This document shows positions 24,601 to 38,000 of a stretch of DNA of 64,000 nucleotides, one piece after another. Below the pieces are notes generated by a model. It had not been told where the DNA came from. It searched no databases and worked only from the letters and a program-made list of their open reading frames with translations. The position numbers were made by a program, and so were the translations under genes. Position 1 is the first letter of the stretch. Each line of letters opens with the position of its first letter. Origin of the DNA: Rallus limicola (Eukaryota; Chordata; Aves; Gruiformes; Rallidae); the NCBI GenBank assembly GCA_022605955.1, contig JAKCOZ010000022.1:2666001-2730000 (forward strand), read 5' to 3'.

Positions 24601-27600
24601 TCAGATTGACATAGAAGGCAGTGGAGTCAAATGCATCCTCCATACCACCCGTGCAATACCTGCACTTCAGCTTTTTTCTTTCCTGCACACACCAGCTGAA
24701 CATAAAACCTGACAAGGCCTTTCATACCCACCACTTACAACCTACTGTCTGAACTGAAAGTTTTTGTTTCCTGAACAACCTGTCCTATTTTTTTTCCCAG
24801 GATCTGAATTCAGTGTTAGAAGAAAGAAAGTAGTTCATTGTTCACAACTTAACTGATGTATTTCTGCACCAGCACCTGCGTAGACAGTTTCTCTCACAGG
24901 TATGAAAGGACATCACATCAAGGATGGCTGAATAGAAACTGATCCCTCTGACGTTCCACCACAACTAGGACAAGCCTGATGCCAACAAGACAATCAGAGG
25001 TGAGAGCATGCATCCCCTCACACAGGCTGGAATTCAGTGTCACGTCACCTGTGGACAAAGCCCAAGGTTCTCCTGCCACCCCCATGCACCAGCACTTCAC
25101 ACAGTCCTAATTTCTTTAGTTGTTCTTGAACATTTATCATAAAATAATTACATATTTGAAGATGGGTACCAACATTTTCAATGGCATACCTGAATACAGC
25201 ATTGCCAGAGACCACAGCACACATATGCCTCCTAAAAACTTATGATGCTGCCTCTCTCTGTCAGGATACATCAGAGTATGAAATCCCAGGTGGAGGAATT
25301 ATTCTAAAATTTGATTCTTCAAAAGATAAACACTTAATTTTGTTGAGAGCTAAATGAACTTCTTGCTAAGAGATTTGCCACAAGTGTGCTTTTCTTGCCC
25401 TGGAAATGTCTGAGGGTTTGAAACAACTTCCTCAGGCCTCATAACAAATTATCTGAAATTATCTTTTGCAGAGCTGGAAAGGTTGAAGAGAAATTCCAAA
25501 ATTAGTTAGGCTGCACTAGATTCATTATTAATAAAACTTCAAAGTGGACGATGTATTCCATCTGTAGCAATCAAGATGTAAATACAAGAATTCAAATAAT
25601 TAATCCAAATATTTGGGGGGCGTTTTATCACTTTTGGGAAGCGTAACACTTACACCAGTCCATCAGGGAATGGAAAACTCACACTCAGGAGATTCATCCA
25701 AATCAGAAGGCAACACTGTTGGACTAGATGATGGTAGCAGGACAGCACTAAACCTCCCAGTGTTCAGAACCTAAATCAATGTTGTTGTTGCATAACAAGT
25801 TCTGCAGCATCTCTTATTCAAAATGAAATAATTTTATTCAGCAGTGAGAAGTTTTTATGAGTGTAAGCAGGGCTTTCTTCTGCTAGCTGTATGAGCTGAA
25901 TACTATTTTCCTTATTTAACAGAGAAATTTGCATGGGGCATTGCCAGGTTAGATGCTGCACTAACAGCAGCCACTGTGTAGCTGCTCCACCTCATCCTTA
26001 ACACTCTCTTGTGCTGGCTGCTCCTCTTTCTGCACCAGGAAACAAGTCTCCATAGCAAATATAACTTCTTACTCACCGTTTCAGTGCTCCTGAACCAGAA
26101 TTTCTGCTTGGGAATTTTTCTCTGAAACAGCCACTGAATACTTTATTTTCTGGGAATGGATGACAGCTCGTGTCAACCCATTGAGCTACCAGTAACGCTC
26201 GTTCCTCCTGCTCCTCCCTCTTACCTGCCACTTCAATGAAGGGCTCCTTGCAGAGAGGCATTCATTTTTTTTGGCACAGGCTGTGCAGGGAAGGTAATTA
26301 AACAACGTCACAATATTAAAATAGGACTGTCGACATCTTACGTCCACAAAGAGATCTTTAGTTTGATTGGTGGACCATTAAAATGCAGGCTCTTAATGAA
26401 GATGTAACTCTAGCACAAAGATTGGGTTTGGAATATGCATCAGCTTTTCCAATAAAATCTCTGAAACCGTTATTGCAGGACTTTTCTTTTTATAACCTAT
26501 CTCATTAAAAAAATATTTGCATCCCTCTTGTTATAGTTAGCTCAAATTCTCTCATTAAGTCCCCTTGCACAGTTATTTTTCTCATGCTAAACTCTTCAGG
26601 GAAAACAAAGCTGTTTCTTCCAAAGGGCTTTTCCTTTGTGTCCCTTGTAAGGAGGACAGAGAGATAACATTCAGGACAGCTGCTCTGCACTGTGCACAAA
26701 CAGGCAAACAACAAAACCAGTGTAAAACCAAACCAAAAAAGGAAGCAGTTTCATATTCATGGGTCCCTGATGACACCTCAATGAGTTCACAGGGGTCTAA
26801 CACACAGCAAATATCACAACTGTGGTCTGCTGAAAATGTAGTGTGGAAAAGTCTGTAAACAAGGACGATCTAACACCATGACTTATACAAGAGTTAAGGC
26901 AAATGTAGTTTCTGTGTAAGATCAGGACGAACAGTTTGACAAAGGTCAAAAAAGACTGGTGGTCTCCATGTGTTGCTGATGGTTTCAGGCCTGCAGCTCT
27001 ACAAACAGTACCTCTGTGTATTCACGTGTCATCAATGCAACATGGTGTCAGCCCTGCCAAGGCTTTCTAGTTTGTCTTGCAGACAGCTACAGAATGAGAC
27101 CAATTTGGAGGTTTATCTTTGCTGTTATATTTTAACCCGATGGTGGCTACTCAGATGTCCTCTAATTTGCTCCACCTCTCTGTACATTAGGTTTCCGGTG
27201 ACAAGTGGTCAGATAGAGTGAAGTTACACCAAAACTCAAACAGGACTTCCATATAATCCCACGGTTGGGAAGGCACAAGAATTTACATCTTCATCCAGGA
27301 CATACAAGCAGCATACAAACTGGGCAGCTAGCCCTGTCACCTGGCACTAATTAAGTCTGTCTGACACACAGGCAATATTCCTCTGGCCTTACTGACCACC
27401 AAGCCATCTGTCCCCCTAAAAGTCATTCATATGACAGCTGCTAAAATCAGAGCACAAGGGTCTGTGTTGGGACCATTGCACTCATCTGAGAAGAGCATTT
27501 GAGAAGCTGTTTCTTTAAAATACTCGTACACACGCACTGATGTGCCCACATACCTTTGCGCACACACAAAGCCAGTCACTACATATCACAACCCTGATGC

Positions 27601-30600
27601 AGTCTCCATAACAGTCACATTTCTAGCCCCAGTCTCAAGCCCCACAGTGCCTGATAAGCACTAAGAATGTGGGACCAACTTTTCCCCAGGTTAGACCACT
27701 ACGATGAAGCCAATGGGACCACTTTGCAATTAGGAGGATCAAAGCATTCCCAGGTCATAATTGGTCTTTGTGCACATCAGCGCAGCTGCTCATGCATGGG
27801 CTGCCAAGCCAGAGTTACTCTGCATGTTCGCTGCGCTAAGAGACTGCAGTTCACTCTGAGTTAATTTGTATTTAATTCATCACAGGTTGCCCTTGTGTAA
27901 GCAGCTACATCTCAACTTCCTATCTAAAAAGACAGGGATGCATTAAGGCAAATACAGTACAGCTTTCCAATCATACGCAGTAGCCCACAGACAGCAAGAG
28001 AGAATAAGAATCACACTGCAGGTAACCTCACATCCCTCTTTCCTTCTCAGCCTCAGGAAGAAGAAAGGTTTCCACAGAAATTTTCAGAACCCGCTGGGGA
28101 ATTCCCCAATGTGAGCAATGAGCTGGCAACTCTGGTTCTTACGCACTCCAATCTCTGCTCTCAGAAATATGTAAAAATGCCATGATCAAACAGGGGTACT
28201 TTCACCATTGACTCAATTTCTCCTTGTAAGACTAGATCTGCTACCTGCATACAGCTCCCCAGAGAAGTAAATCTGTGGGGTTTTAGGTTTTTTTTTTAGC
28301 ATGCAGTGTAAAAGAATTGAAGACGTGTGCCATTTTCTCAAGGCATCAATATTTAATAGCTTTCTTGTCAGCCTAAACTGTGGGTTTCTCACATTCTCTG
28401 ACTTCAAAGCAGTCAGTGGTCCAACCCAGTACACCACATTATATAATCCAGCTTTTTTTATGCTGAGCATGGACTCAGGAAGTCCTCAGGAAATGGAACC
28501 ACAGCAAGTCGGCATTTAGACCTAAGAGGTATCTAAATCTATCCAGCATCCCTCAAAACACACAGTACCCAGCCCTCACCCTGGTTCGTAGGTGACCTGA
28601 CATTTCTTTGCTGTTCCAAGGTAAATTGATTTGAAGGAGATCTAAAATGACCTATCAGACTCAAATATTAAAGAAAAAAAAGTTAGTGTTTAGAAATGCC
28701 AGAAAATAAATATACACAAGGAGAAATAATTTAAGCTATCCAAATGTTTTGAGTGCAAAAATAGGTTATGGGTGTCATTATGCTCTGAATACTGAAATCA
28801 TCTTCTCATTGCAGAGTGGCAGTGCAGAAATAAATGAAATGTTAGTTTTACAGAGACAGAAATAGAAGAGAACATGGAGATTACAATGCTTTTAACTAAC
28901 CTATGGAAATGTGCTGACCATGCAGGTCTGGTTCAAGGTGCAGCTCACACTTCTAGGATGTTCTATAGCAGGAACAGAAATGGAGAAAACTGTTAGGAGT
29001 AGATGGGGGAACAGAAACTAAGAAAGGTGATAATATCAGAGCTGTTTGGTTCAGATAAGAGATATGCAAAAGCAAACAGAAGTACGGATATGGATAAGGT
29101 CACATTGGGTGCTCCCATTTGCTAATAGAGAATCCACAGAAAGGAACAGCAGTGGATTTAAAGCTGAGCAAACCAGGACCTGATTATCATTGCAGCATTT
29201 CTATTCAGGGTAAAATCTAAATGGAGTAACAATTTGAGATTTCATTTTTCATGAAAAATAAATTATTTTCTTTGTTGGTTAAGACTTATTATGAGCTGTT
29301 CTTGCAGGTGAGAGGCATGTTCAAAGAGATTTGTGCTGGTTTTTGCAGTATGCTTAGAGTTGCCTAGTCTTGTTTGAAGGTTTCTCCCATAGCAGAAACC
29401 CTCAGCATCATCCCCACCCCTATTTTTAAACATAAGCTCTTCATACACATTGATGTACAAAATAAAAAGGGTAACAGGAATTAACAAGCACTGTGGTTTT
29501 CAAAGCCCATATTGGGAAACACTCACTGTGGCCAAATCAATGCAACTGCAGTTTTGTTCTCAGAGGAAAACTGAAGTTATTCCAGTCATTCTCATTCCTA
29601 CTACTTTTATCCTCACCACGGTACACAAATGGTTCTACTTTTATAACTGCAGTAAAGGAACTCGGAGGCATTTCAGCTACTGGGAGAACTATACAATTTG
29701 CCATATTTTTGTGATATTGTGATGCCACTGCAGGAGCTTTTTCTTCGTTTGGCAAACCTTTCAATTGAAAAAACTACACTGTTTCAGAAATTGGAAGTAA
29801 AACCAGTCCAAGGTCTCTGTTTTCCCTTGAGCACAGAGAAGTGCCTGTTTATTCTTATACTTGCACTATAAACATAGATTATTTTTAATAATTAAGATCT
29901 GAGCATCCTGATTTGAATGGAAGGCAGTCAGCCTCTAATTATCACTGTGTAAGCCAACCAGTGGCAAATAAATAGTCAATAAATTACCCCCTCTGGAAAG
30001 CTATTTGGGTAACTTCTAGAAAGAATATATGGAAATCAAAGCAGAGACCTTCAGTGTGTGGGACTTCTGTGCAAAAAAGAGAGACCTGGTTACAAGCTGT
30101 GTTGTACATGAGGAGATGCCTGCTGAAGCTGACTGCCAAGAGGGAGAACAGCAGTGCCAGAGGATCACACGATAGATCGATGCAATTTGTGGAAGCCGTG
30201 GGTTTGGCTTTTTACTGCAACAAATCTGCAAGGGAGAACTAATGCTGTTTGTAAACTATTGGAAGAAGCAGAGAGACTAGTGACTAATGTGATCAGTGGG
30301 AAAAAATCACCATGACAAGCAAGGTGGATGGCGTTTCTCTATATAGGGAGTAGCAGACTTCAGCAGTTGGCCTTAAAACAGGTGGTTTTGCATCCAGAAG
30401 ACACTTGTGTTCATACCAGGTGAATTGCTCAGTTTGCTATGAACACTGCTGGCAGTGCTGTGCACAGTATGTCAGACTTTAAAAGCTTCCATTTCCCAGT
30501 CACCACTTACATTTTAGGGTTTTTTTTTGTAAGCAAAGTCTTAGAGGACTGATAGTTGCCACAGAATGATCTGAGAGAATATGACTACCTTTGAACCAGA

Positions 30601-32129
30601 TCCCAAAGGGAATCAAAGCTGAAGCTGAGATGACTCATAGACATACACAGAGAAATCAACTATGCTGGCAGGTAGAGCTGGGACGAGCAGCCTGGATGCA
30701 AACACCATCCCATCTCTTCAGCTGGCACCACAGGAATGAAAACTGTTTCCAGATTGAGTCACATAGGCAGTGTCCTGCATCACCCACTTCCTACAGGGAC
30801 TCCCGTTTGTTTTGCATTAATGGTGGACATCACTGCAGGTGGACCAAAGCCATTCCAACTGTCATGGGCTACAGTGCAGAAATGACCAGCCTGCCCATGA
30901 AGATTCAAGAACAGATAAAGATTCAATAACCTGGGCACACATAATTTCATTTCATGAAATGGGAATGTTTTGCCAGAAATAGAGCAGGGTCCCTTGAAAA
31001 TGGCTTTCTAGCAGGGGAAAGTAAGCCAATCAGTTTTTACTCATTAAAAATACTCATTAAGGACAGAAATCCAGTTTTATATCTCTCATATTTGTGCAGG
31101 CATGTTTATTTTGGGTACAAATAGATGGGACTGTTCTGCTGTGAGACATCTGTGAGCAACCTTTCACTTACTGTCTCTTATTTTTATATTCAAGACAAAG
31201 CACATTTATCAAAACAATGCTGTGGATTTATTTAATGACTTTCATCCTACAGCCTTGAGGAACATTATTCTACTTACCAAGGGTTTGTTTATGTCCATTT
31301 TGTTGATTAAGGGAAGACCCTCATTAGTACTGATGAGACATTCTGGAAAATGAGGTCTCCACTTTGGCACAGTGTGAACCTCGCTCCTTTAGCTCCACTG
31401 GCCCAGCAAATGGTCAAATCTCAGATAAGATTTTAATCACTTCACTAAAACCTCTATTTAGATAGATGTCTTGATTGATCAGAACATTAAACAGGCCTGC
31501 TGCTATCAACATCATAGCAAATGTAAGACATAACCCCCTGTTTTGCAGTCCCACATCCTCACCTGGTCAACATCTGGGAGCGCTGCCATGCCAGGAGCAC
31601 TCCACAGCATCAGCTCTACCATTCTCCTCAGGGTGTTCTTGGCAGGACACCTCCTCCTCCTAGGGCTGGACGCTGCCTCCACAATCACACAAAGAGCTCC
31701 TGCATTTCAGCTGCCAAGATCATCTCTTCAATGCGCTGTGTTTTCAGAGAATGCGAAAATGTTGCCACAGGTGGATGAGGTTGGGCCATCCTCAGCTTGG
31801 CTCCCACTGCTCCCCCCGCTGAGCGAGCGCCGTGCAAAGCACACTTCTCACCCTGACTCCATTTTTCATAAGTTAATTGTCTCTGTCTTCTTCATTAATT
31901 AAATTAAACTGGGAACATCAAGCATACACTATCAGCTTTAGCTTCAGGCATCTTCCCCTTTAGGTTATTTCTAACAGCAAAGGATGGCTCAAAACATGTG
32001 GCTGTTAACACCTTTCAAATCAAAACCGCTGCTAACAAAACCCAAAGCTAAGCTTTACTCATAGATGACACCATCTTGGACCACTTAACAAGGAACACAG
32101 ACAAGAATGATACCATTGTTCATTTTCAT
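21663..32129. other. Intergenic flank downstream of GRIN2A, no gene seen
   Basis: Unique sequence without recognised genes or transposons. It contains a 16-bp perfect palindrome (29244-29259), a 14-bp one (30948-30961), and a motif-dense AT-rich stretch at about 26.30-26.48 kb. The longest open frame has 119 codons (31543-31902) and is not family-like. Confidence 0.7.
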
Positions 32130-32149
32130 ATCAATTAGCATAAATTATC

Positions 32150-32155
32150 TTTATT
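32150..32155 (-). terminator. GRIN2A: Distal poly(A) signal of GRIN2A (AATAAA)
   Basis: Plus-strand TTTATT is AATAAA on the transcript strand, in the context CTAATAAAG. Two UGUA motifs (plus-strand TACA at 32180-32183 and 32190-32193) lie about 25-40 nt upstream, the usual place for cleavage factor Im binding. Downstream (about 32085-32115, read on the minus strand) the sequence is U/G-rich: TTCTTGTCTGTGTTCC. All three parts of a mammalian-type cleavage site are present, so cleavage near 32130 is likely. Confidence 0.65.
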
Positions 32156-32175
32156 AGAAAAATGAATTTTTCATA

Positions 32176-32183
32176 TATTTACA
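32176..32183 (-). promoter_or_regulatory. Pumilio-type element UGUAAAUA beside the poly(A) signal
   Basis: The minus-strand octamer TGTAAATA fits the Pumilio consensus UGUANAUA and sits about 20 nt upstream of the AATAAA. The same UGUA also serves as a candidate cleavage factor Im site. The sequence match is direct; binding is inference. Confidence 0.35.
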
Positions 32184-33101
32184 ATTTTTACATCATGTTA
32201 TACTTGGCACATGTGTTTTCCCAAACAGTTATATACATTTCAGCACACACAGACATTCGAGTCCCCCATTCCCTTAATGTTTTTCTACATGTTTAACAAA
32301 AATGAAGAACACAATACGATTTATAAGACAACCATAATAATTATATATTTCTCTATCGTAAAAAGTTTGAAGCAAACATATTTTTTTTTAAGATATGTTT
32401 CAAAATATTTATACAGTATTAGCACTCAGTCATGCACTGGGTTAAAGTATGGTAGGGGGTGAACTGCTGTGAGGGGGAGAGGAGCATGGAACCCCCAGCT
32501 CCCCCCCAGCTGCAAGGGGTGCTGTTGGGTAGGTCCAACTACCACCAGGATTTCGAAGGCAGGGACAGATGGGTGCAGGGGTGACAGTTAAAGCGGTGTG
32601 TGTACAGACACTTGTGAGTTACAATTCATTTCAGCTTGCTAAACCTATCTAAAGAAACAGGCAGTAAGTGGAATGTCAAAACTAGTTTTTAATTATTCTC
32701 TTTCTCCCCAAATCCTTCCTTTTGAAGAATCTATCAGGCTATTAATTTTATAATGAAATTCTGGATTCTTTTAAAAATTAATTATTTTATGCTTGATTCC
32801 ATTTCGCCAATATTCTTTCATTTCTCCTCTTAACATCCTGATTTATTTCCCAGGGGTTAAGAGGTCTTCAAACCTCTGCTGTTCTTTGCTAGCAATTGGA
32901 AATTCATGACTTACCCTTTGGTTTGAAACATTGCACTCTTGAGAGTGTTACAGTAAATTGTGCTAGTAAATAACCAAAGTGATAGGCTTTTTAATTTACT
33001 GTGTATGGAATCAAATGGTTCCAAGTTTTCTGGTAAGATATTATTTATGGAATGCAAATTTCTACTGCAATGTAGATTAGTGCTCTGTGTGACCTGTACA
33101 A

Positions 33102-33167
33102 ATTAGTACACTTGGAGATTTCCCCTCCACCCCATTGGAACAAGAATACTGTTCCAAGTGTACTAAT
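33102..33167 (-). promoter_or_regulatory. Nested inverted repeats in the 3' UTR (two mutually exclusive hairpins)
   Basis: ATTAGTACACTTGGA (33102-33116) and its exact reverse complement TCCAAGTGTACTAAT (33153-33167) form a perfect 15-bp inverted repeat around a 36-nt spacer. A second perfect 7-bp pair, TTGGAAC (33135-33141) and GTTCCAA (33151-33157), overlaps the right arm by five bases. Both stems cannot form fully at once, so the transcript could switch between a long outer and a short inner hairpin. The pairing is seen in the sequence; any function is inferred. Confidence 0.5.
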
Positions 33168-33426
33168 AACTAAATTTCTGAGCAAAATTGTAATATAATA
33201 GCATGAATTCTTACTTTCTCAAGATCAAAATGAAACTAAACCAAAGTCTTAGCACGATGGCTGAAGATTCAATACTAATTTTCAGTTACATCTCATTTTT
33301 CAAGTTCAACTACAAATAATTTCTAATCAAACTCAAAACAGCAATACATTACTTGAAATTCTTAGTAAATGTTTGCTTGCTACGATGTTGAGTTTTTGTC
33401 TTGCCCCTCATTCTCCCCCAAAACTT

Positions 33427-33486
33427 TATACATATACATATATATAAAGCTTACATCTAGCTTATATATATACATGTATGTATACA
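33427..33486. repeat. AT-rich TA/CA tract with hairpin inside the 3' UTR
   Basis: A low-complexity run of TATA and CATA units. Its two halves pair: left arm TATATATAAAGC ending at 33450, right arm GCTTATATATA at 33460-33470, with one bulged base and a 9-nt loop. On the transcript strand 33467-33474 reads TGTATATA, a Pumilio-type octamer, lying in one arm of the stem. Confidence 0.5.
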
Positions 33487-35069
33487 AAGACTAATCAGGA
33501 CAACACATTACATTTATATTATTCAAGTAAACATTTTTTTTTTTAATTGAGATTTAAAAACATTTCTAGTGGACTTTGTTTAGCAGCACAGAAATATTAG
33601 TGTTTTATTAAAGTCTGCAAAAATCTTTCAACAGGATGAAAGGAAGCATGAAATGCCATTCACGTTTAGTGAAGATTTGAATCTGATTAATTAAAATGAA
33701 CATTATTAATTCACAGGTGAAGTGCTTCTGAGAGAACCCGAAATGCATGGATGCAAATTTTGCATAAAAATAGTGTACTTACTTAGGAATCAGGTAGGAG
33801 TTTGCCTACCACATTAATGAATTCTGTTTGTACCTTCTGGTTTCAACAGGGAAGACACAAGATATACTGTGCATGTGCATGTGGGTGTGAGGTGTGAAGA
33901 CAGAGAGATCAAGCTGTTCTTCATCAGTGCAAAATGGACTTTCTGAAGTAAGACAATTTCAAAATATTATAGCTGATATAAAATATAAACTGTAAACAGT
34001 TCTTATTAAAAAATTGCACTAGTTTCCTTCCTAGCTGCACACAGTTTTCTATGATGCAACTTCCATACCTCTGCAACATGAGATTTGGGTTTGTTTTTTC
34101 TAAATTCTGAGTGTGAACTGAGCTAAGGACCTGCTCTCCTGTCACTCACACACACATCCCAATTCAAGTCAAAAGGTGTTTTGCCTAAGGTTTGAACCCA
34201 GGCTTAAGTCAGGCAAAAAGGAATTAACAACAATATATTTTTTTCTAGTAGATGATGATCTCAGAACCAAGTTCTTCTCCAAGAGACACCTGCAGTGAAC
34301 TCTGCACAAAATTTGACCCTACAGATTTTTCTGTGTCAGGGTTAACATGGAAAAAACCCAATTATCCAATTCTCCCTTCAAACAAATGACTCCAATGTAT
34401 TTTTCATCTTAAGTTTTGGTTAGAGCACTGTAAATTTAGAAAAGCTGAGTACCACAATCATCTCTGTCAAAATCTCCACATCACCAGTAATAGCAACCTC
34501 AAAAGCCTGTGCTGAGAGAAGTGATTCTGACAAACACCACTGTGAAATACTGCCTGTGTGGGCAAACCCAATTTTGAAGTGCATGGAAGAATACCTGGGT
34601 ATTCACTGGTACACACACCAGCTGATCTTTCCTGGGAATCTTTGGAAACCTTCCTCAGGTACCTTAAGCAACGTGTTTAATGACCAGGTGTGGAACATGT
34701 GAGCTGACACAGCATCTTTAAAGTCAGTCACCAGGCCAACAGACCTTCTCTGGCCATGAATTTTCCAACCCATGTGAGAAGACATCCTTTTCCTATGGCT
34801 TTGTTATCTGTAGTGAGTATCATTCCCAACTCTTTTGGACAACAACTCTCATCTAACTTGTTTTCCCGTGCCCTAGCACAATGCATTCCTGATCCCCAAA
34901 TGTCCTTTAGCTTGTTCTGTAACAGCGAGCACACTAAACGCTGGTACAGGCTTTGTGGATCTCGGAGGTTGGGAAAGGAAACCAGAGAATCACTTAAAGC
35001 ACTCCTGAAACCTGTCCCACAGATTTGGGAGGTTACTCAGACGTGACTTGGTTGGAAAGTGTATGCACG

Positions 35070-35079
35070 CACACGTGTG
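35070..35079. repeat. CACACGTGTG palindrome with E-box core
   Basis: A perfect 10-bp palindrome containing CACGTG, within an alternating purine-pyrimidine stretch (GCACACGTGTGTATAC) inside the inferred 3' UTR. It may simply be a decayed CA/TG microsatellite. Confidence 0.3.
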
Positions 35080-38000
35080 TATACTGTATATATATTTACG
35101 TTAACGAGTTTAAACTATTAATAAACAGCTTCTTATGGTATTTGGTAATTGAAATATTAGGCTTTTATCATTCAAAATAGTGCAACCTACATAGCAATAT
35201 ACAGGAAAATTACACACATTGTTCCTATTACCATTAATATGCCTGTGCATATCAAGATGACAGGATACCCTTTTCCATAGGATTGACCTTTTGCATATTT
35301 AATTGTATTCTTTGGCCCATTTTCCTGTGAAACCTCGTATTACAACATAAAGACTTTGGCTTAAAAAAACCAAAAGAAAACTCCCGTTTTTATCAGTGAC
35401 TTTCAGAAACTTAAACAGAATTAGAATAACTTTAGCTAGAAATTATCATTTCCTCCAGAAACCACACACCCCGCAGCCTGCGCAGACCACCCGCTAGTGT
35501 GGATAACTGTGAACCTCCAATTTAATTTTTTTTTTCACCTTTGAAGACAATTTACACTTCAGATGTTGCACAACACATCCTCCAAATGTTTTTCATCTCC
35601 TCTAATCCTGTCCCAACAGTGAACAAGAAAAGTCTCTTTCCCCAGTAGCACGGGAAGGCACAGCAGCCTCATGACGGCCATCAACTGCATCACTATGAGA
35701 CCAAATACAAGGTTTGTGCTGTGAAACAGAAGCCAAACTATATTTCCAAAAGGGTTTGTTTGCCATTAAACACCATTATTAAACGGGTTGAATTAAAAAA
35801 ATTATCTAAGGAATCCTGTAGTAATGATGTAACACAAATCTTTTCAAAACTGCTATTCTTATGTACCGCAATGCACAAAATGTATTAAAAAAAGTGTTCT
35901 CATAATGCATTTGCTGAGAAAAACATATCATTTCTTCTAATAGTACCAGAAGTGCAAAACAAGACATTCTCCACTGAAATTTCATGTCACTGTAAATATT
36001 ACCATTTGCCCACGTTAAAGCTTATTACCATTTCTGAGAAGCGAGGAAACCTCCATCAATTCCCAAGCAAAGTATCATCTCACTTGGAACTTTACAGTGC
36101 ACTGAATAAGTATCACAATATTTATTGGTATTTATTTTCACAGTTTTATAACGTGCACATAGAAATATAATTTTTGAAATATATTAGTGAAAACAAATAC
36201 TAATACAAAAGGGAAAGGACAAAACATCTAGGAGTATAACTGCTTATTCACCACTACTTTTTAAGAGTTGGAGAGTCAAAACCATCTCTTTTAAATATGT
36301 AATACTATATTTAGTGTGGTTATCTACTAATAAAGGTATTGCATGACAACGTTACAGCATGGTTATATTATCTACTAATTTAGCATTGTTTTCAATACAG
36401 GTAAAGAATTAAGCAAAAGGACTAAAAAGTGTCATTTAAGTGCAAAACAACAAAAAACTGGTAAATAGTGAGGTAACTTAATTTTACTTATATTATTTCT
36501 GGTTCTTAAATTATAGATATGACAAAAATCATCACAAAATCAGCAGTGGATTCTTACAGCTGTTTAGACTGGCATTCATTTTATAAACAATTTCAACCAC
36601 AGCAGATATATTCTGCAGTATGTAACAAAAAAAAAAAAAAGCTCATGAACCTGCGAGAAGAACTAAGTGCATGTTCACTGCATTGCAGGGCGGTGCACGC
36701 TTCTAATCCTGACTTCCAAAGTGGCAGGACATCGGAAGAGCACATATTATTAGAGAGTATACTCTGTACACAGGTCAAAAAAAAGCAGGGGGGAAAAAAA
36801 ATTAAAAGCTTGTCTGGGGTGAAATAAATGAGGAGCTTATTTACAAAGAGTGCAGGAACCCTCCCCGGCAGAGCAGAGAGAAGCAAGGCAGGATTTCTGC
36901 TCCCGTTCACAGTGCAACAGACACCAGAGAACACGAACAACCACCCCTCAGTCCCACAGACATGGCTGCTACACTGTAATGAAGGTGAGCATGGGATTAA
37001 TTCCATGATGAAAGCTGAGCATCAACGAGAATTTTACACCATGTGAAAATATGTGCACATCGGACGGCAAAGTCTGCATGGTCAGAGCGATGTACGAGAC
37101 ACAACAGTCTTGAGGCTACTCCCCTTTAACTGAATCTCAGCTACACGGATGACTCCAGCCAGAGCAGGTTTAGCCTTTCCTCTATCATACCATATACCTG
37201 CCTGTACTTGCATTTACATCCACAAACACCGACCTGTGGTTAAACTGTGCTTCCTCCTCATGACAGTGAACGCTGGCGTCTTGCTAATACATTTAAATAA
37301 GACAGTGCAGGTGAATTTGCATAGGGAAATGGCTCGTACCACAAAAGTCATGCTTTAAAAGGCAGTTACAGTCTTCAGACGTTCCTTCAGCACTGTTATA
37401 CTTTGAAGGCTCATCTCTCAATAGGAAGGAAGTTTAGATTAGAAAAATAACATTGGTAAACCAAACAATTTAAGTCTATCACCAGAAAATTGTTTTTAGG
37501 TTGCAAAACCAGATTGTCCTACACAAAAAAAGAGCTATTTTAAAAGGACTTTTGAGATAAACTAGGACTAGCACTGGAAAAGGGAGTTTAACAAGGCAAC
37601 ATACAACACTCCATCTTGAAAGAAGCACACAATGTGATGATTAACACTCAGCACAGGCTAGCCAAGCCACAGGATGGTTACCGCTCTGTTAACTAGGAGG
37701 ATTTTTTCACTAGGTTTTACATATCACACATCTTAAATGCAATGAAAAACAATAAAAATGTTAATCTCTTGAACTTTCTAAATCTAAGCTGGCTCTTAGA
37801 CCCATGGACTTATACTTCAATTCCTGTTCTAAGCTGATGAGCCTAGTAAGGGAAGGAACACTACCAAAATCTTCCTCATCACTAAGATGCATACGCTACA
37901 CTGCAGAAATATGAAAATAGCAAGTTATTCTACAAGGAATAGATTCTCACATTTTTATTTCACGCTGGATAGTCACATGGTATAAAGAAAATTCTGATAC

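Noticed and set aside
29244..29259. 16-bp perfect palindrome ATTTTTCATGAAAAAT
   Set aside because: AT-rich palindromes of this size are common by chance in such sequence and nothing nearby supports a role.
36593..37006. 137-codon minus-strand open frame inside the 3' UTR, in the sense direction of GRIN2A
   Set aside because: It is hydrophobic largely because of a poly-T run (poly-Phe), resembles no family, and lies more than 5 kb past a proper stop codon.
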